In this document: piece by piece, positions 17,355-25,879 of the stretch | How positions within the stretch are numbered: position 1 is the first letter of the stretch | How the letters are laid out: each line of letters begins with the position of its first letter | NCBI RefSeq assembly: GCF_014647475.1 | Contig: NZ_BMPG01000001.1 | Span: 1,178,001-1,242,000 of the forward strand | Direction: 5' to 3' | Length of the DNA: 64,000 nucleotides | Source of the DNA: Halocalculus aciditolerans | GTDB taxonomy: Archaea > Halobacteriota > Halobacteria > Halobacteriales > Halobacteriaceae | Program-made: the position numbers and the translations under genes | The notes under the pieces: generated by a model | The model's database searches: none | What the model was told of the DNA's origin: nothing | What the model saw: only the letters and a program-made list of their open reading frames with translations

Positions 17355-19061
17355 TCACTCCGTCGCGTCCTCCGCGGGTTCGAGGTGGAGGACGCCGTTC
17401 TCCGGTGGGTCGCGCACCCAGCCCTCGACGTAGTCGGCGCGGCCGGCGGCGGCGAGCGTCTGGAAGGCGTGGATGTCCTCTCGGCCGGTGTAGAGCGCCT
17501 CGAAGACCTCGCGCGGGAGGACGCCCCAGGAGCCGAGCGGGTGGTTCTCGTAGTCGTCGCCGGAGCGCTGGAACCGCCAGTAGAGCGGCGCGAGCAGGGG
17601 CGCGAGCGGCGTTCCCTCGACGTGTCCCGCGCCCCACTCGACGACGGAGCCGACGCGGCTCTTCGAGGTCGGCTTCGCCGCCATGTCGACCGCCTCCTGC
17701 ACGGAGATGCCGGCCGCGTCGGCGTACTTGCGCGCGCCGGCCTGCGTGTACTCGTGGCGTTCGCGGCGCGCGGCGAACGGGACGTCGCTCCAGGCGTCGA
17801 CGAACTCGCGGTCCCAGAGCGGCAGCCACCAGTCGAGGTCGAAGCGGTCGTACTGGCGGACGTCCGCCACGAAGTAGCGGACGTAGCGGCCGTTCCACTT
17901 CGCGTGCTCGAACGCCGCGAACGCCTCGGGAACGGTCGAAATCTCGGGGTCGGGGAGTCGCGCGCGGACGCCGTCGCGGAACCGCTCGGCGAACGACGGG
18001 TCGTCGTGTTGCCAGCGGCGCTCGTAGGCGACGATGGCGTCCACGATGTCCTCGACGCCGGGGTTCGGCTTGTCTACGTGCGGCGGGACGCGCTCGCTGG
18101 TGCCGGCGACGGTCTGCCCGGAGAAGCAGACGGCGTCGCCGTCGACGAGGCCGCGCTCGCGGAGCGCAGAGAGCGCCGGGAGGAGCCCGTAGTTCGTGAT
18201 GCTGTCCAGCGCGCCGTGCTCGGCGACGAACCGCGCGCGCTCGTCCGAGCAGTACCAGTCCCGCCACAGCTGGGTGGTGTACTCGACGTACTCCCAGGGG
18301 ATGTCGAGGGAGTCCGCGACGCGCTTCGCGGTGACCACGTCCCGGTGGTCCGGCGGGCCGAAGGAGTAGGCGAGGACGTCGTGGCCGCGTTCGGCGAGGA
18401 GCGTCGCGACGAGTCGGGAGTCGTTCCCGCCGGAGAGCGCGACGACCGCCTGTCGGTCGCCCACTACCTCGGAGAGGCGGTCGCCCATGCGGTCGACGGC
18501 GTCGTCGAAGCGCGCGGACGCGTCGGCGTCGCCGACCGACTCGTCCGTCCGCGGATGGTACTCGAAGTACCGCCGCCGGGTCACGTCGCCGCCGTCGAGT
18601 TCGACGGCCTCCCCCGGCTGCACCGTGTAAATCCCGTCGTAGAGCGTGCGGCCGTCGAAGACGGAGCCGGTGACGAGGAGCTCGTTCTCGGCGTACTGGT
18701 CGTGGCCGGGGTTCCCGGCGCGCTCGCGGACGGCCTGGGGGTCGTCGGTGACGACGCCGGCTTCGGGCGCGTACCAGAGCGGGATGGAGCGGACGTGGTC
18801 GACGCCCGCGAACTGTTTCTCGTCGCTCTCGACGACGACGGCGAAGAAGCCGTTCAGTTCGTCGAGTCGGGCGGCGAAGGCGTCGAGGGAGTCGACGCCC
18901 GCGACGTGCGCGGCGAGGTCGCTCGCCGAGAGGAGGCTGCCGTCGCGGAACGCCCGCCCGCGGGCTCTCACGGTTCCGTCGCGCGCCCACCGCGTCGACG
19001 AGCGGTCCCTCGGCGTCGCGCCCGCCGTCGACGCGTCGTTCGCGTCCTCGATTCCGGTCAT
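17355..19061 (-). CDS. asparagine-synthase-like protein, upstream copy of tandem pair
   Basis: 568 aa, the same length as its downstream neighbour. It shares the GATase-like N-domain without a nucleophile cysteine and the PP-loop ALSGGNDSR. The copies diverge at the N-terminus and in the 340-480 region, but stretches such as 18214-18323 match 16500-16609 at every base. ATG 19061 (MTGIEDAND) is chosen; the long open frame upstream is antisense to the membrane-protein gene. Related LPS/O-antigen proteins amidate uronic acids (WbpS-type), which is the best functional guess. Confidence 0.72.
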   Translation of the reverse strand: MTGIEDANDASTAGATPRDRSSTRWARDGTVRARGRAFRDGSLLSASDLAAHVAGVDSLDAFAARLDELNGFFAVVVESDEKQFAGVDHVRSIPLWYAPEAGVVTDDPQAVRERAGNPGHDQYAENELLVTGSVFDGRTLYDGIYTVQPGEAVELDGGDVTRRRYFEYHPRTDESVGDADASARFDDAVDRMGDRLSEVVGDRQAVVALSGGNDSRLVATLLAERGHDVLAYSFGPPDHRDVVTAKRVADSLDIPWEYVEYTTQLWRDWYCSDERARFVAEHGALDSITNYGLLPALSALRERGLVDGDAVCFSGQTVAGTSERVPPHVDKPNPGVEDIVDAIVAYERRWQHDDPSFAERFRDGVRARLPDPEISTVPEAFAAFEHAKWNGRYVRYFVADVRQYDRFDLDWWLPLWDREFVDAWSDVPFAARRERHEYTQAGARKYADAAGISVQEAVDMAAKPTSKSRVGSVVEWGAGHVEGTPLAPLLAPLYWRFQRSGDDYENHPLGSWGVLPREVFEALYTGREDIHAFQTLAAAGRADYVEGWVRDPPENGVLHLEPAEDATE

Positions 19062-19193
19062 ACCCGCCCGTACACTCGCCGCCGTGATATATCTACGCGG
19101 CCGGCGAGCGACGCACGCGGTACGCTTAACACCCGACCGGGAGTAGCTGCGAGCGATGACTCGATGGCTGCACGCGGCCGCGGAGCGTGCACC

Positions 19194-21089
19194 GTGACGC
19201 CGCCGACGCCCGACTGGCTGCGGTTCCCCGACACCGACCCCGAGGAGCCCGCGGAGCCGCCGGAAGGCGACGCGTCCCCGACGCCCGTCGTCGACGCCGA
19301 CGACTGGTGGGGGCGCGACGCCCAGTTCTGGCTCGTCCTCCTCGCCGCGGTCGGCGTCGCCGCCGCCACCCTCCTCGCAGTTTCCACGCCGCCCGCCGCC
19401 GGGTTCGAGACCTCCCTCCCGCCGGCGTTCCCGCTCGCCTACTGGGTCGCCTTCTACGGCGTCCTCGCCGCCTGCGTCGCCGTCTACTTCCTCTCCGCCG
19501 CCGACGGCTCCGCCTACTGGAAGCACGCGCTCGCCCTCGTCCTCGCCGACTACGCCGTCTACTTCTTCCTCCCGCTCGTCCGCGGCTACCTCCTCTACGG
19601 CCGCGGCACCTCCGACATCCTCGTCCACATCGGCGACGTGAAGAACATCCTCGCCACCGGCTCCATCTGGTCCGGCTCCTGGTACCCCGTCCAGCACGTC
19701 TTCATCTCCGAACTCGTCCTCCTCGGCTTCCCGCTCCGCGGCGCGGAGTACGTCGTCGAATTCGCGTTCACCGCCGTCTTCGTCGCCTCCTTCGGCGCGC
19801 TCCTCCGCACGATGACCGACGGCCGGCGCGCCATCGCCTACGGCCTCGCGGCCGGCACGCCGCTCGTCTACACGATTTTCCAGACGACCATCATCCCCTC
19901 CTTCCTCTCCGTGATGCTCTTCCCCACGGTGCTTCTCGTCCTCGAACGCGTCCGCCGGAGCGACTCCCCCACCTACCTCCTCGTCCTCACCGTCTTCGCC
20001 GTCGGCATCGCGCTCACCCACCCGGTCACCGGCGGACTGCTCGCCGTGCTCGTCGTCGCGAGCACCGTCATCGGCGTAGTCTACTCGTGGCGCACCGGCG
20101 CGGCCGTCGAGCGGATCCCCGCGCGCCTCGCCCTCCTCGTCGTCCCCGTCGTCTACGCCTGGTACATCAACTTCCGTCAGACCGAGACGTCCATCCGCCA
20201 GATCGCGCTCGCGTGGGCGACCGGCGGCACGACGCCCGTCGAGGGCGCGGCCGGACAGGCGGCCGGCGCGGCGCTCACCCCGTTCGAACTCGTCGTGCGC
20301 TTCGTCCAGCTCTACGGCGTCATCTTCGTCTTCCTCGGGCTCGCCGGGCTCTTCGGCCTCTACGTCGCGTGGGAGTTGCTCCGCCACCGCCGCGGGCGCT
20401 ACGCCGAGGTGTTCGCCACCGGTCAGTTCGGCGTCGGGTTCGCCGTCGCCGTCGGCTTCTTCACCGTCTACCTCATCGAGTTCGAGCCGACGCGCGTCTC
20501 CCGCTACCTCGTCGTGATGGCCGTCCTCCTCGTCGGCCTCCTGCTCGTCCGCACGACCGAGTGGCGGCCGCGCCGCCGCACCGTCGCGCAGGTCGTCCTC
20601 GCGCTCTCCCTCGTCTCCGCGACCGCGCTCGGCGCGAACGCCGCCTACACCTCCAACAAGCAGTTGACGCAGACCGAGTACGAGGGCGTCGCCTTCTCCC
20701 TCACCCACAAAGCCCCGGACGCGCCCGTCCGCACCGCCGCCGTCTCCCACAAGATCGAGTGGTACACCTACGGCGACGTCTCCGGCTCCATCTGGCCGCC
20801 GCGCGTCAGAACCGGCCTCCCAGACCGCCTCGGCTACACGAACCACACCTACGCGAACCAGACCTTCCCGCGGACGTACGTCGCCACCTTGGAGTACGAC
20901 CGTCGGTTCTACACCGACCCCTACTTCACGCCCGCCCAGCAGGACGACCTCTTCATCTACGGCGAGGACGACTTAGAGACGATGCGGAACGACCCGACGG
21001 TCGCCCGCGTCTACGACAACGGCGCGTTCGAGACGTGGTACATCGCCGAGGGCCGCGCGAACACGACCGCGGCGAACGGGACGACGTGA
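19194..21089 (+). CDS. polytopic membrane protein, glycosyltransferase-C-like layout
   Basis: 631 aa from GTG 19194; ATG 19164 would add ten residues of non-coding character. About twelve hydrophobic segments (residues 45-480) follow an acidic N-tail. A C-terminal extracellular domain of about 120 residues carries four N-glycosylation sequons (NHT, NQT, NTT, NGT). The loop GRGTSDILVHIGDVKNILATG after the third helix resembles the acidic first loop of GT-C enzymes, but no family can be named with confidence. It is divergent from the asparagine-synthase-like pair. Confidence 0.6.
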   Translation: MTPPTPDWLRFPDTDPEEPAEPPEGDASPTPVVDADDWWGRDAQFWLVLLAAVGVAAATLLAVSTPPAAGFETSLPPAFPLAYWVAFYGVLAACVAVYFLSAADGSAYWKHALALVLADYAVYFFLPLVRGYLLYGRGTSDILVHIGDVKNILATGSIWSGSWYPVQHVFISELVLLGFPLRGAEYVVEFAFTAVFVASFGALLRTMTDGRRAIAYGLAAGTPLVYTIFQTTIIPSFLSVMLFPTVLLVLERVRRSDSPTYLLVLTVFAVGIALTHPVTGGLLAVLVVASTVIGVVYSWRTGAAVERIPARLALLVVPVVYAWYINFRQTETSIRQIALAWATGGTTPVEGAAGQAAGAALTPFELVVRFVQLYGVIFVFLGLAGLFGLYVAWELLRHRRGRYAEVFATGQFGVGFAVAVGFFTVYLIEFEPTRVSRYLVVMAVLLVGLLLVRTTEWRPRRRTVAQVVLALSLVSATALGANAAYTSNKQLTQTEYEGVAFSLTHKAPDAPVRTAAVSHKIEWYTYGDVSGSIWPPRVRTGLPDRLGYTNHTYANQTFPRTYVATLEYDRRFYTDPYFTPAQQDDLFIYGEDDLETMRNDPTVARVYDNGAFETWYIAEGRANTTAANGTT

Positions 21090-21173
21090 GACGGAGGCCG
21101 ACGCGGGCGAGAGACACGGTTTCGAGAGAAGGCGACTGCGAGAGAGACCGGCTGTGAGAGCGGCTGAGTCCGC

Positions 21174-23006
21174 TCAGACGATTCTGAGGTCGTCGAAGTA
21201 GACGGGGCCGGTGCCGCCGTACTGGAAGGTGTACTCGAAGCCGTAGCCGGTGTTGCCTTGGTTCGCGGACGTGGTGGTAGTGCCGGTGCCGAGTTCGACG
21301 CCGTCGGCGTCGAAGCACCGAATCCGAATCTGGTCGGGGTCGTCGACGCCCCACTCGACGCGGAAGGTCATCCACTCGCCGGTGACGGGCGTCATCTGAG
21401 CGGTGCCGAGTTCGGTCCAGCTGCCGTCGACGGATTCGGAGAGCTGGATGCCGCTCTCGTTGCTGTTGTAGCCAGCGCCGAGCCAGTTGTCCTGGTCGGC
21501 CACGCCGAAGCGGAGGATGGCGGAGTCGGCGGCGTCGGTGAAGTAGACGCGCGCCTGGAAGGTGGAGCCGTGCGGGATGGCCTTCTCCGTGGAGCGGATG
21601 TCCGCCCAGGCGGAGCGGCCGCCCGCGGTCTTGAGGGCGTTCGACCCTTCGGCGGCGCGGTCGGTGCTGACGTTGAAGGAGCCGAGGTCGCCCGCGTAGG
21701 GCGTGAGGTCGCCGCGTTCGAAGCCGTCGACGAGGCCGGCGTCGGTCTGGACGCCTTCGGAGACGGTGAGGTACTGGCTGCCGTCGTAGTAGCTGACGGG
21801 CGGCGCGACCCACCGCGAGCCGTCGTAGTAGTGGAGCGTTCCGGCAGTGAAGGCGAGGTCGCCGTCGCCGGTCGGCGTCGCGGCCTTGAGCACGGGGTTG
21901 ACGTTGCTCGTGACGTCCTGCCCGCCGTCGGTCTCGAACGCGCCGAGGTCGGGGGCGTCGCCGTCGAAGTCGAGGCCGACGTCGGTGCCGGCGTCGACGG
22001 CGGCGCTCCCGGTCGTCAGGTGGAGGAACTTCGAACTGGAGGGGTCGGTGCTGGCGAAGTCGGGGTCGCCGACGTCGAGCGTCCACGAGTTCCACGCGTC
22101 GTCCACGGGGTCCTGGATGTTCACCGTGCCCTGCGAGGAGATGTTGTTCCGGAGGACGTGCTCACCGGCGGTGAAGTAGAAGTTCGTGGGGTTGTCCCAC
22201 GCGGTGCAGTTGTAGACCTCCATCGCCACTTCGGCGGTGTTGTAGTGGATGCCGCGCCGGCGGTTCTGGTAGGCGACGCAGCGCGTGACGAGGTGGCCGC
22301 CGCTCGGCACGTCGCCGCCGCCGAGCTTGAAGCCGTTCCCGTCGCCCGCGGGGTTCCCGTCGAGGTCCCAGCCGTTGCTGTGGGCGACACAGCCGCTGAG
22401 GCGCTGGCCGGTGCTCTCCCAGAGGTCGAAGCCGTCGTCGGAGTTCCCGTACGCGACGCAGTCCTCGACGACCGTGTCGGTCGCCTGCGAGACGGCGAAG
22501 CCGTCGGCGTTCCCGCCGCCGCTCGACGGGTCGTAGTTGTAGCGGGAGACGCAGTCGCGGAGGACGGTGTTCGCGGAGACGCGGACGTGGAAGCCCGCGC
22601 CGCTCGTCCCGGGGTCGCCGCCCGAGTATTCGACGGTGACGTTCTCGACGGTCACGTCCGTGGAGTCGCCGAAGACGTAGACGCCGTAGCTCGGCGCGTT
22701 CCGCACGGTGAACCCGCGGACCTCCCAGTGCGAGCACTTCCAGAGGCGGAGGCCGCCGGTGTCGCCGCTCCCGAAGTCGAAGACGACGTCCGCGCCGTCG
22801 ACGGCTTCGAGGCGAATCGGCGCGCTCGCCGTGCCGTGCTGGTCGGAGCCGTCCGCGAACCCCGACTCGTCGTACGTGCCGCCGCGGACGTAGCCGGTGT
22901 CGCCGGCTTCGAGCGCGCTCAGCAGGGTCTGGAGCGACGCGAACGGCGCGCTCGACGAGCCCGCGTTACTGTCGCTCCCGTCCGGGGCGAGGTAGTAGTC
23001 GGCCAT
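21174..23006 (-). CDS. right-handed parallel beta-helix protein, pectate-lyase-like, no signal peptide
   Basis: 610 aa. Residues 1-330 are a beta-helix of the pectate lyase PL9-like type (YYLAPDGSDSNAGSSSAPFASLQ, then NYDPSSGGGNADGF, VVEDCVAYGNSDDGFDLWE). Residues 400-430 hold two YYDGS repeats, and about 440-610 form a jelly-roll carbohydrate-binding-like domain (FERGDLTPYAGDLGSF to GPVYFDDLRI). There is no secretion signal, which is odd for such an enzyme. Its ATG overlaps the stop of the upstream tail-fibre-like gene (TAATG), implying a coupled or partner protein. ATG 23006 fixed by that overlap. Confidence 0.78.
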   Translation of the reverse strand: MADYYLAPDGSDSNAGSSSAPFASLQTLLSALEAGDTGYVRGGTYDESGFADGSDQHGTASAPIRLEAVDGADVVFDFGSGDTGGLRLWKCSHWEVRGFTVRNAPSYGVYVFGDSTDVTVENVTVEYSGGDPGTSGAGFHVRVSANTVLRDCVSRYNYDPSSGGGNADGFAVSQATDTVVEDCVAYGNSDDGFDLWESTGQRLSGCVAHSNGWDLDGNPAGDGNGFKLGGGDVPSGGHLVTRCVAYQNRRRGIHYNTAEVAMEVYNCTAWDNPTNFYFTAGEHVLRNNISSQGTVNIQDPVDDAWNSWTLDVGDPDFASTDPSSSKFLHLTTGSAAVDAGTDVGLDFDGDAPDLGAFETDGGQDVTSNVNPVLKAATPTGDGDLAFTAGTLHYYDGSRWVAPPVSYYDGSQYLTVSEGVQTDAGLVDGFERGDLTPYAGDLGSFNVSTDRAAEGSNALKTAGGRSAWADIRSTEKAIPHGSTFQARVYFTDAADSAILRFGVADQDNWLGAGYNSNESGIQLSESVDGSWTELGTAQMTPVTGEWMTFRVEWGVDDPDQIRIRCFDADGVELGTGTTTTSANQGNTGYGFEYTFQYGGTGPVYFDDLRIV

Positions 23007-23299
23007 TAGCTCGTGTCGATCCAGAGGTCGCCCGCGACCGGGTCGGCGGGCTCGCTCTCGGAGACGAACACCCGGCGGAGCGTCCCGAGTTCGTTCCACG
23101 CGTCGCCGTCGCCGAGGTAGACCGACCCCGTGTCCGTAGAGAGGTACTTCGCGCCCTCCTTCGGCGCGTAGTCGTCGCGGTTCGCCTCCGTGTCTCGGAT
23201 TTCGACGTCGGTGTCGAGCGATTCGAAGTTCGTGTTCAGCGGTACGTCCCAGTCGAGCGTGCCCTTCGCGGGCGTGTTGTAGTTGTGGTTCTCAGTCAT
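23006..23299 (-). CDS. small tail-fibre-like N-terminal module protein
   Basis: 97 aa. The sequence MTENHNYNTPAKGTLDWD, followed by LNTNFESLDTDVEIRDTEAN and YLSTDTGSVYLGDGDAWNELG, closely resembles modules at the start of phage tail-fibre/spike proteins and of haloarchaeal beta-helix proteins. It ends in a GDLWIDTS segment. It has no signal peptide. The stop overlaps the start of the beta-helix gene by one base, so the two chains probably assemble together. Function is inferred only from resemblance and position. Confidence 0.6.
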   Translation of the reverse strand: MTENHNYNTPAKGTLDWDVPLNTNFESLDTDVEIRDTEANRDDYAPKEGAKYLSTDTGSVYLGDGDAWNELGTLRRVFVSESEPADPVAGDLWIDTS

Positions 23300-23356
23300 G
23301 TCTCTCGGAGTCGGTGTGGTCGTCGGGCGTCACGTCTCGCCGGGCGGCGACGTCGG

Positions 23357-24157
23357 TCACGTCGACCCCCCGTAGCCGAGCTGGCCGTAGCCCTGCTCGG
23401 CGTAATCGTCCTCCGGCGCACTCGTCGTCGTCGTGGTCGTCGTCGTGGTGGGTTCCGTCGTCGTTGTGGTCGTCGACGTGGTGGTGGGCTCCGTCGTCGT
23501 CGTGGTCGTCGTTGTGGGTTCCGTCGTCGTTGTGGTCGTCGTCGTGGTGGGCTCCGTCGTCGTCGTCGTCGTTGTCGGTGTCGCGGCGGTGTCGATGCGG
23601 AGGGTGTAGCTGCCAGCGCTCTCCTGGATGTTGACGATTTCGACGTAGTACGTCCCGGAGGCGTCGGTTTCGGTGACGGCCGCCGGGGCGTCCGCGCCGA
23701 CGTAGCGGAGGTCGAGCATCTCGCCGGCGTCGTCGTAGACGACGACGCCGGTGATGCCGGTGGCCGCGTCGCGGTCGAAGACGACGTCGAAGTCGCCGTC
23801 GACGCTGAAGCGGTACCAGTCGACCTCGGCCGCGTCGAGGGTCGCGCTGACGTCCGCGTCGGTGCGAATCGCCGTGGCGGTCCCGAGCCGGTCGTTCGGC
23901 TCCGACTCGGCGATGGCCGTCGCGGCCAGCGTCGCGGCGGAAACCTGCATCGGCGCGCCGCCGTACCCGTATGCCGCGACGGTGCCTGCGGCCGTGTCAC
24001 CGTCGATGACGCCGCTGCAGCCGGCGAGACCGCCGATTGACGCCGCGGCGACGCCGGCGAGCGTGAGGTACGAGCGGCGTTCGAGCCGTAAGTCGCGGCC
24101 GGGTGGCTGGTCGTCCGAGTCGTCCGAATCGCCGGTCGGGGGGGAGTGTCGTTTCAT
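23357..24157 (-). CDS. Tat lipoprotein with PPC-like domain, Thr-repeat stalk and Gly/Tyr tail
   Basis: 266 aa. A Tat-like ERRSYLTLAG segment and lipobox LAGC are followed by a PPC-like beta-sandwich (ESEPNDRLGTATAIRTDADV to GSYTLRIDT, about 82-190). Next comes a stalk of poly-Thr blocks separated by EP pairs (about 195-245) and the ending QGYGQLGYGGST. The stalk is probably O-glycosylated. The Gly/Tyr tail echoes AYGYGG near residue 64 and looks like an interaction or sorting motif. It lies 57 nt upstream of the tail-module/beta-helix pair on the same strand. Confidence 0.7.
   Translation of the reverse strand: MKRHSPPTGDSDDSDDQPPGRDLRLERRSYLTLAGVAAASIGGLAGCSGVIDGDTAAGTVAAYGYGGAPMQVSAATLAATAIAESEPNDRLGTATAIRTDADVSATLDAAEVDWYRFSVDGDFDVVFDRDAATGITGVVVYDDAGEMLDLRYVGADAPAAVTETDASGTYYVEIVNIQESAGSYTLRIDTAATPTTTTTTTEPTTTTTTTTTEPTTTTTTTTEPTTTSTTTTTTEPTTTTTTTTTSAPEDDYAEQGYGQLGYGGST
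23425..23582 (-). repeat. Thr-codon microsatellite (ACG/ACC-rich)
   Basis: Trinucleotide-like run encoding four to five blocks of seven to nine threonines punctuated by Glu-Pro. The near-identical blocks are prone to slippage, so the stalk length of the lipoprotein probably varies between strains. Confidence 0.8.
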
Positions 24158-24464
24158 GGTCGTCCCGTGCTGAACGGTCGAGCGGTGACGGCCGACTCCC
24201 GTCCCGTCGCTCGCTGCCGGGCGGACCGCGCGCCGCGCCGTCGAACCGTGGGGGGAGTAGTCGCCATCACCGTATTCTCAGTGCCCCCAGCGGTAAAAAC
24301 ATATTGTGACTGATAACTAGTTAAGCGTTCAACACCTACGTACGCGCATTCAAACTACCGTATCACTAGAATATATAGAGTATCTGACTACGTCGAGGTG
24401 CGCGCTAGACCCCTCGCTCCCGGGAGAGGAATCCACGGTGAACCCGCGAAAAGCGTGTTGAGTG
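24158..24464. other. intergenic region with AT-rich tract
   Basis: About 300 bp without a gene. The right two thirds (24270-24390) is strikingly AT-rich for this genome, with ACATATTGTG, AACTAGTTAA and AATATATAGAG. It separates the 3' end of the UDP-glucose dehydrogenase gene (24465) from the start of the lipoprotein gene, so it should hold the lipoprotein promoter and upstream control sites. No clear operator palindrome except AACTAGTT (24317-24324). Confidence 0.5.
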
Positions 24465-25754
24465 TTACCAGGTGAGGCCTTCGTAGACGAGGCCGTCGCG
24501 GCGCTCGACGATGTGGCGGCCGTCGACGACCACCGGGGTGGCCATCGCGTCGAACTCGGCGTCGAGGTCGGCGAACTCCTCCCAGTCCGTCGTCACGAGC
24601 GCGGCGTCCGCGCCGTCGAGCGCGTCGGCCGCCGACGCCGCGTATTCGATGTCGGGGAAGTGGCGTTTCATTCGCTCCGTCGCAATCGGGTCGTAGCCGA
24701 CGACCGTCGCCCCGCGCTCTAAGAGCCCGCGAATGACGGGAATCGCGCGGGACTCGCGGACGTCGTCCGTCCCCGGCTTGAACGCGAGGCCGAGCACCGC
24801 GACGCGCGCGCCCTCGACGTCGACGTGACGCTCCAGGAGGCCCAGCATCCGCCGAGGCTGCTTCTCGTTCACTTCGACCGCGGCTTCGAGGAGCGACGGC
24901 TCGTAGCCGACCTCGCGCGCCGCCGCGATGAGCGCCGCGACGTCCTTCGGGAAGCAGCTCCCGCCCCACCCCACGCCGCTCGCGAGGAACGACGAGCCGA
25001 TGCGGTGGTCGAGCCCGATGGCCTCCGCGACCTCGTAGGCGTCCACGTCGTACTCCTTGCAGATGTTCCCGATCTCGTTCATCAGGCTGATCTTCGTCGC
25101 GAGGAACGCGTTGTTCGCGTACTTGATGATTTCCGCCTCTCTGAGCCCCGTCTCGACGACGTGCGTGTCGACCTGGCTCGTCAGCGGCGCGTAGATTTCG
25201 CGGAGCAACGCGGCGGCGCGCGCCGTCTCGCTCCCGAGCACGACCTTATCGGGCCGCATGAAGTCGTCGACGGCGCTCCCCTCCCGGAGGAACTCGGGGT
25301 TCACGCCGACCTGCAGGCCCTCGCCGACGGTCAGCCCCGAGGCGTCGGCGACCGCGGGCGCGACGACCGTCTCCGTGGTCTTCGGCACGACCGTGCTCTT
25401 CACCACGACGAGATGCTCGTCCTTCCCCGCAATCGCCTCGCCGAGCGCTTCCGCGCCCGCTTCGAGGATGGACGTGTCGATGGTGCCGTCTTCCATGGAG
25501 GGCGTCGGGAGCGCGACGAACGTCGCGTCCGTCTCCGCGATGGCGTCGTAGTCCGTCGTGGCGCGCAGGCGGTCGCCGACGTTCGCCGCGATGCGGTCGT
25601 CGAGTCCGGGTTCGTGGATGGCGGCGTGCCCGTCGTTCAGCGCCGCGACCGTGTCCTCGTCGATATCGACCGCGGTCACGTCGTGGCCGAGGTCCGCGAA
25701 GCACGCGGCGACCGTCGTCCCGACGTACCCGCTCCCGAGAACGCTCAGTTTCAT
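24465..25754 (-). CDS. aglM: UDP-glucose 6-dehydrogenase
   Basis: 429 aa. The N-terminal GSGYVG NAD loop (7-12), catalytic lysine in IIKYANNAF (Lys211) and catalytic cysteine in GWGGSCFPKD (Cys267) are intact. The C-terminal domain carries LGLAFKPGTDDVRESRAI. It oxidises UDP-glucose twice to UDP-glucuronate. Its Haloferax counterpart, AglM, supplies hexuronic acids for S-layer N-glycans. Here the product can feed the predicted 4-epimerase and decarboxylase encoded at 36661 and 37665. ATG 25754 starts the Rossmann strand MKLSVLG. Confidence 0.92.
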   Translation of the reverse strand: MKLSVLGSGYVGTTVAACFADLGHDVTAVDIDEDTVAALNDGHAAIHEPGLDDRIAANVGDRLRATTDYDAIAETDATFVALPTPSMEDGTIDTSILEAGAEALGEAIAGKDEHLVVVKSTVVPKTTETVVAPAVADASGLTVGEGLQVGVNPEFLREGSAVDDFMRPDKVVLGSETARAAALLREIYAPLTSQVDTHVVETGLREAEIIKYANNAFLATKISLMNEIGNICKEYDVDAYEVAEAIGLDHRIGSSFLASGVGWGGSCFPKDVAALIAAAREVGYEPSLLEAAVEVNEKQPRRMLGLLERHVDVEGARVAVLGLAFKPGTDDVRESRAIPVIRGLLERGATVVGYDPIATERMKRHFPDIEYAASAADALDGADAALVTTDWEEFADLDAEFDAMATPVVVDGRHIVERRDGLVYEGLTW

Positions 25755-25879
25755 GCCTGGACTGTCGGCAGAACACCGCTTCAATATTGGGATACGGCGA
25801 ACGAACGGCGCTCCGACCACCACCCACGTATCGAACCCCGAAACCCGGCTAAAACGTCTTCGGTGCCCGCTTTCGGGCG

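Noticed and set aside
17355-20846. 1163-residue minus-strand frame across the asparagine-synthase-like gene
   Set aside because: Only the part up to 19061 is family sequence; the rest is antisense to the membrane-protein gene.
23425-23582. CRISPR-like repeat array
   Set aside because: The repeats are trinucleotide Thr codons in frame inside a lipoprotein gene with no spacers.
21174-24157. Complete prophage or contractile injection system
   Set aside because: No sheath, tube, baseplate, capsid, terminase or integrase genes are present; only a tail-fibre-like module.
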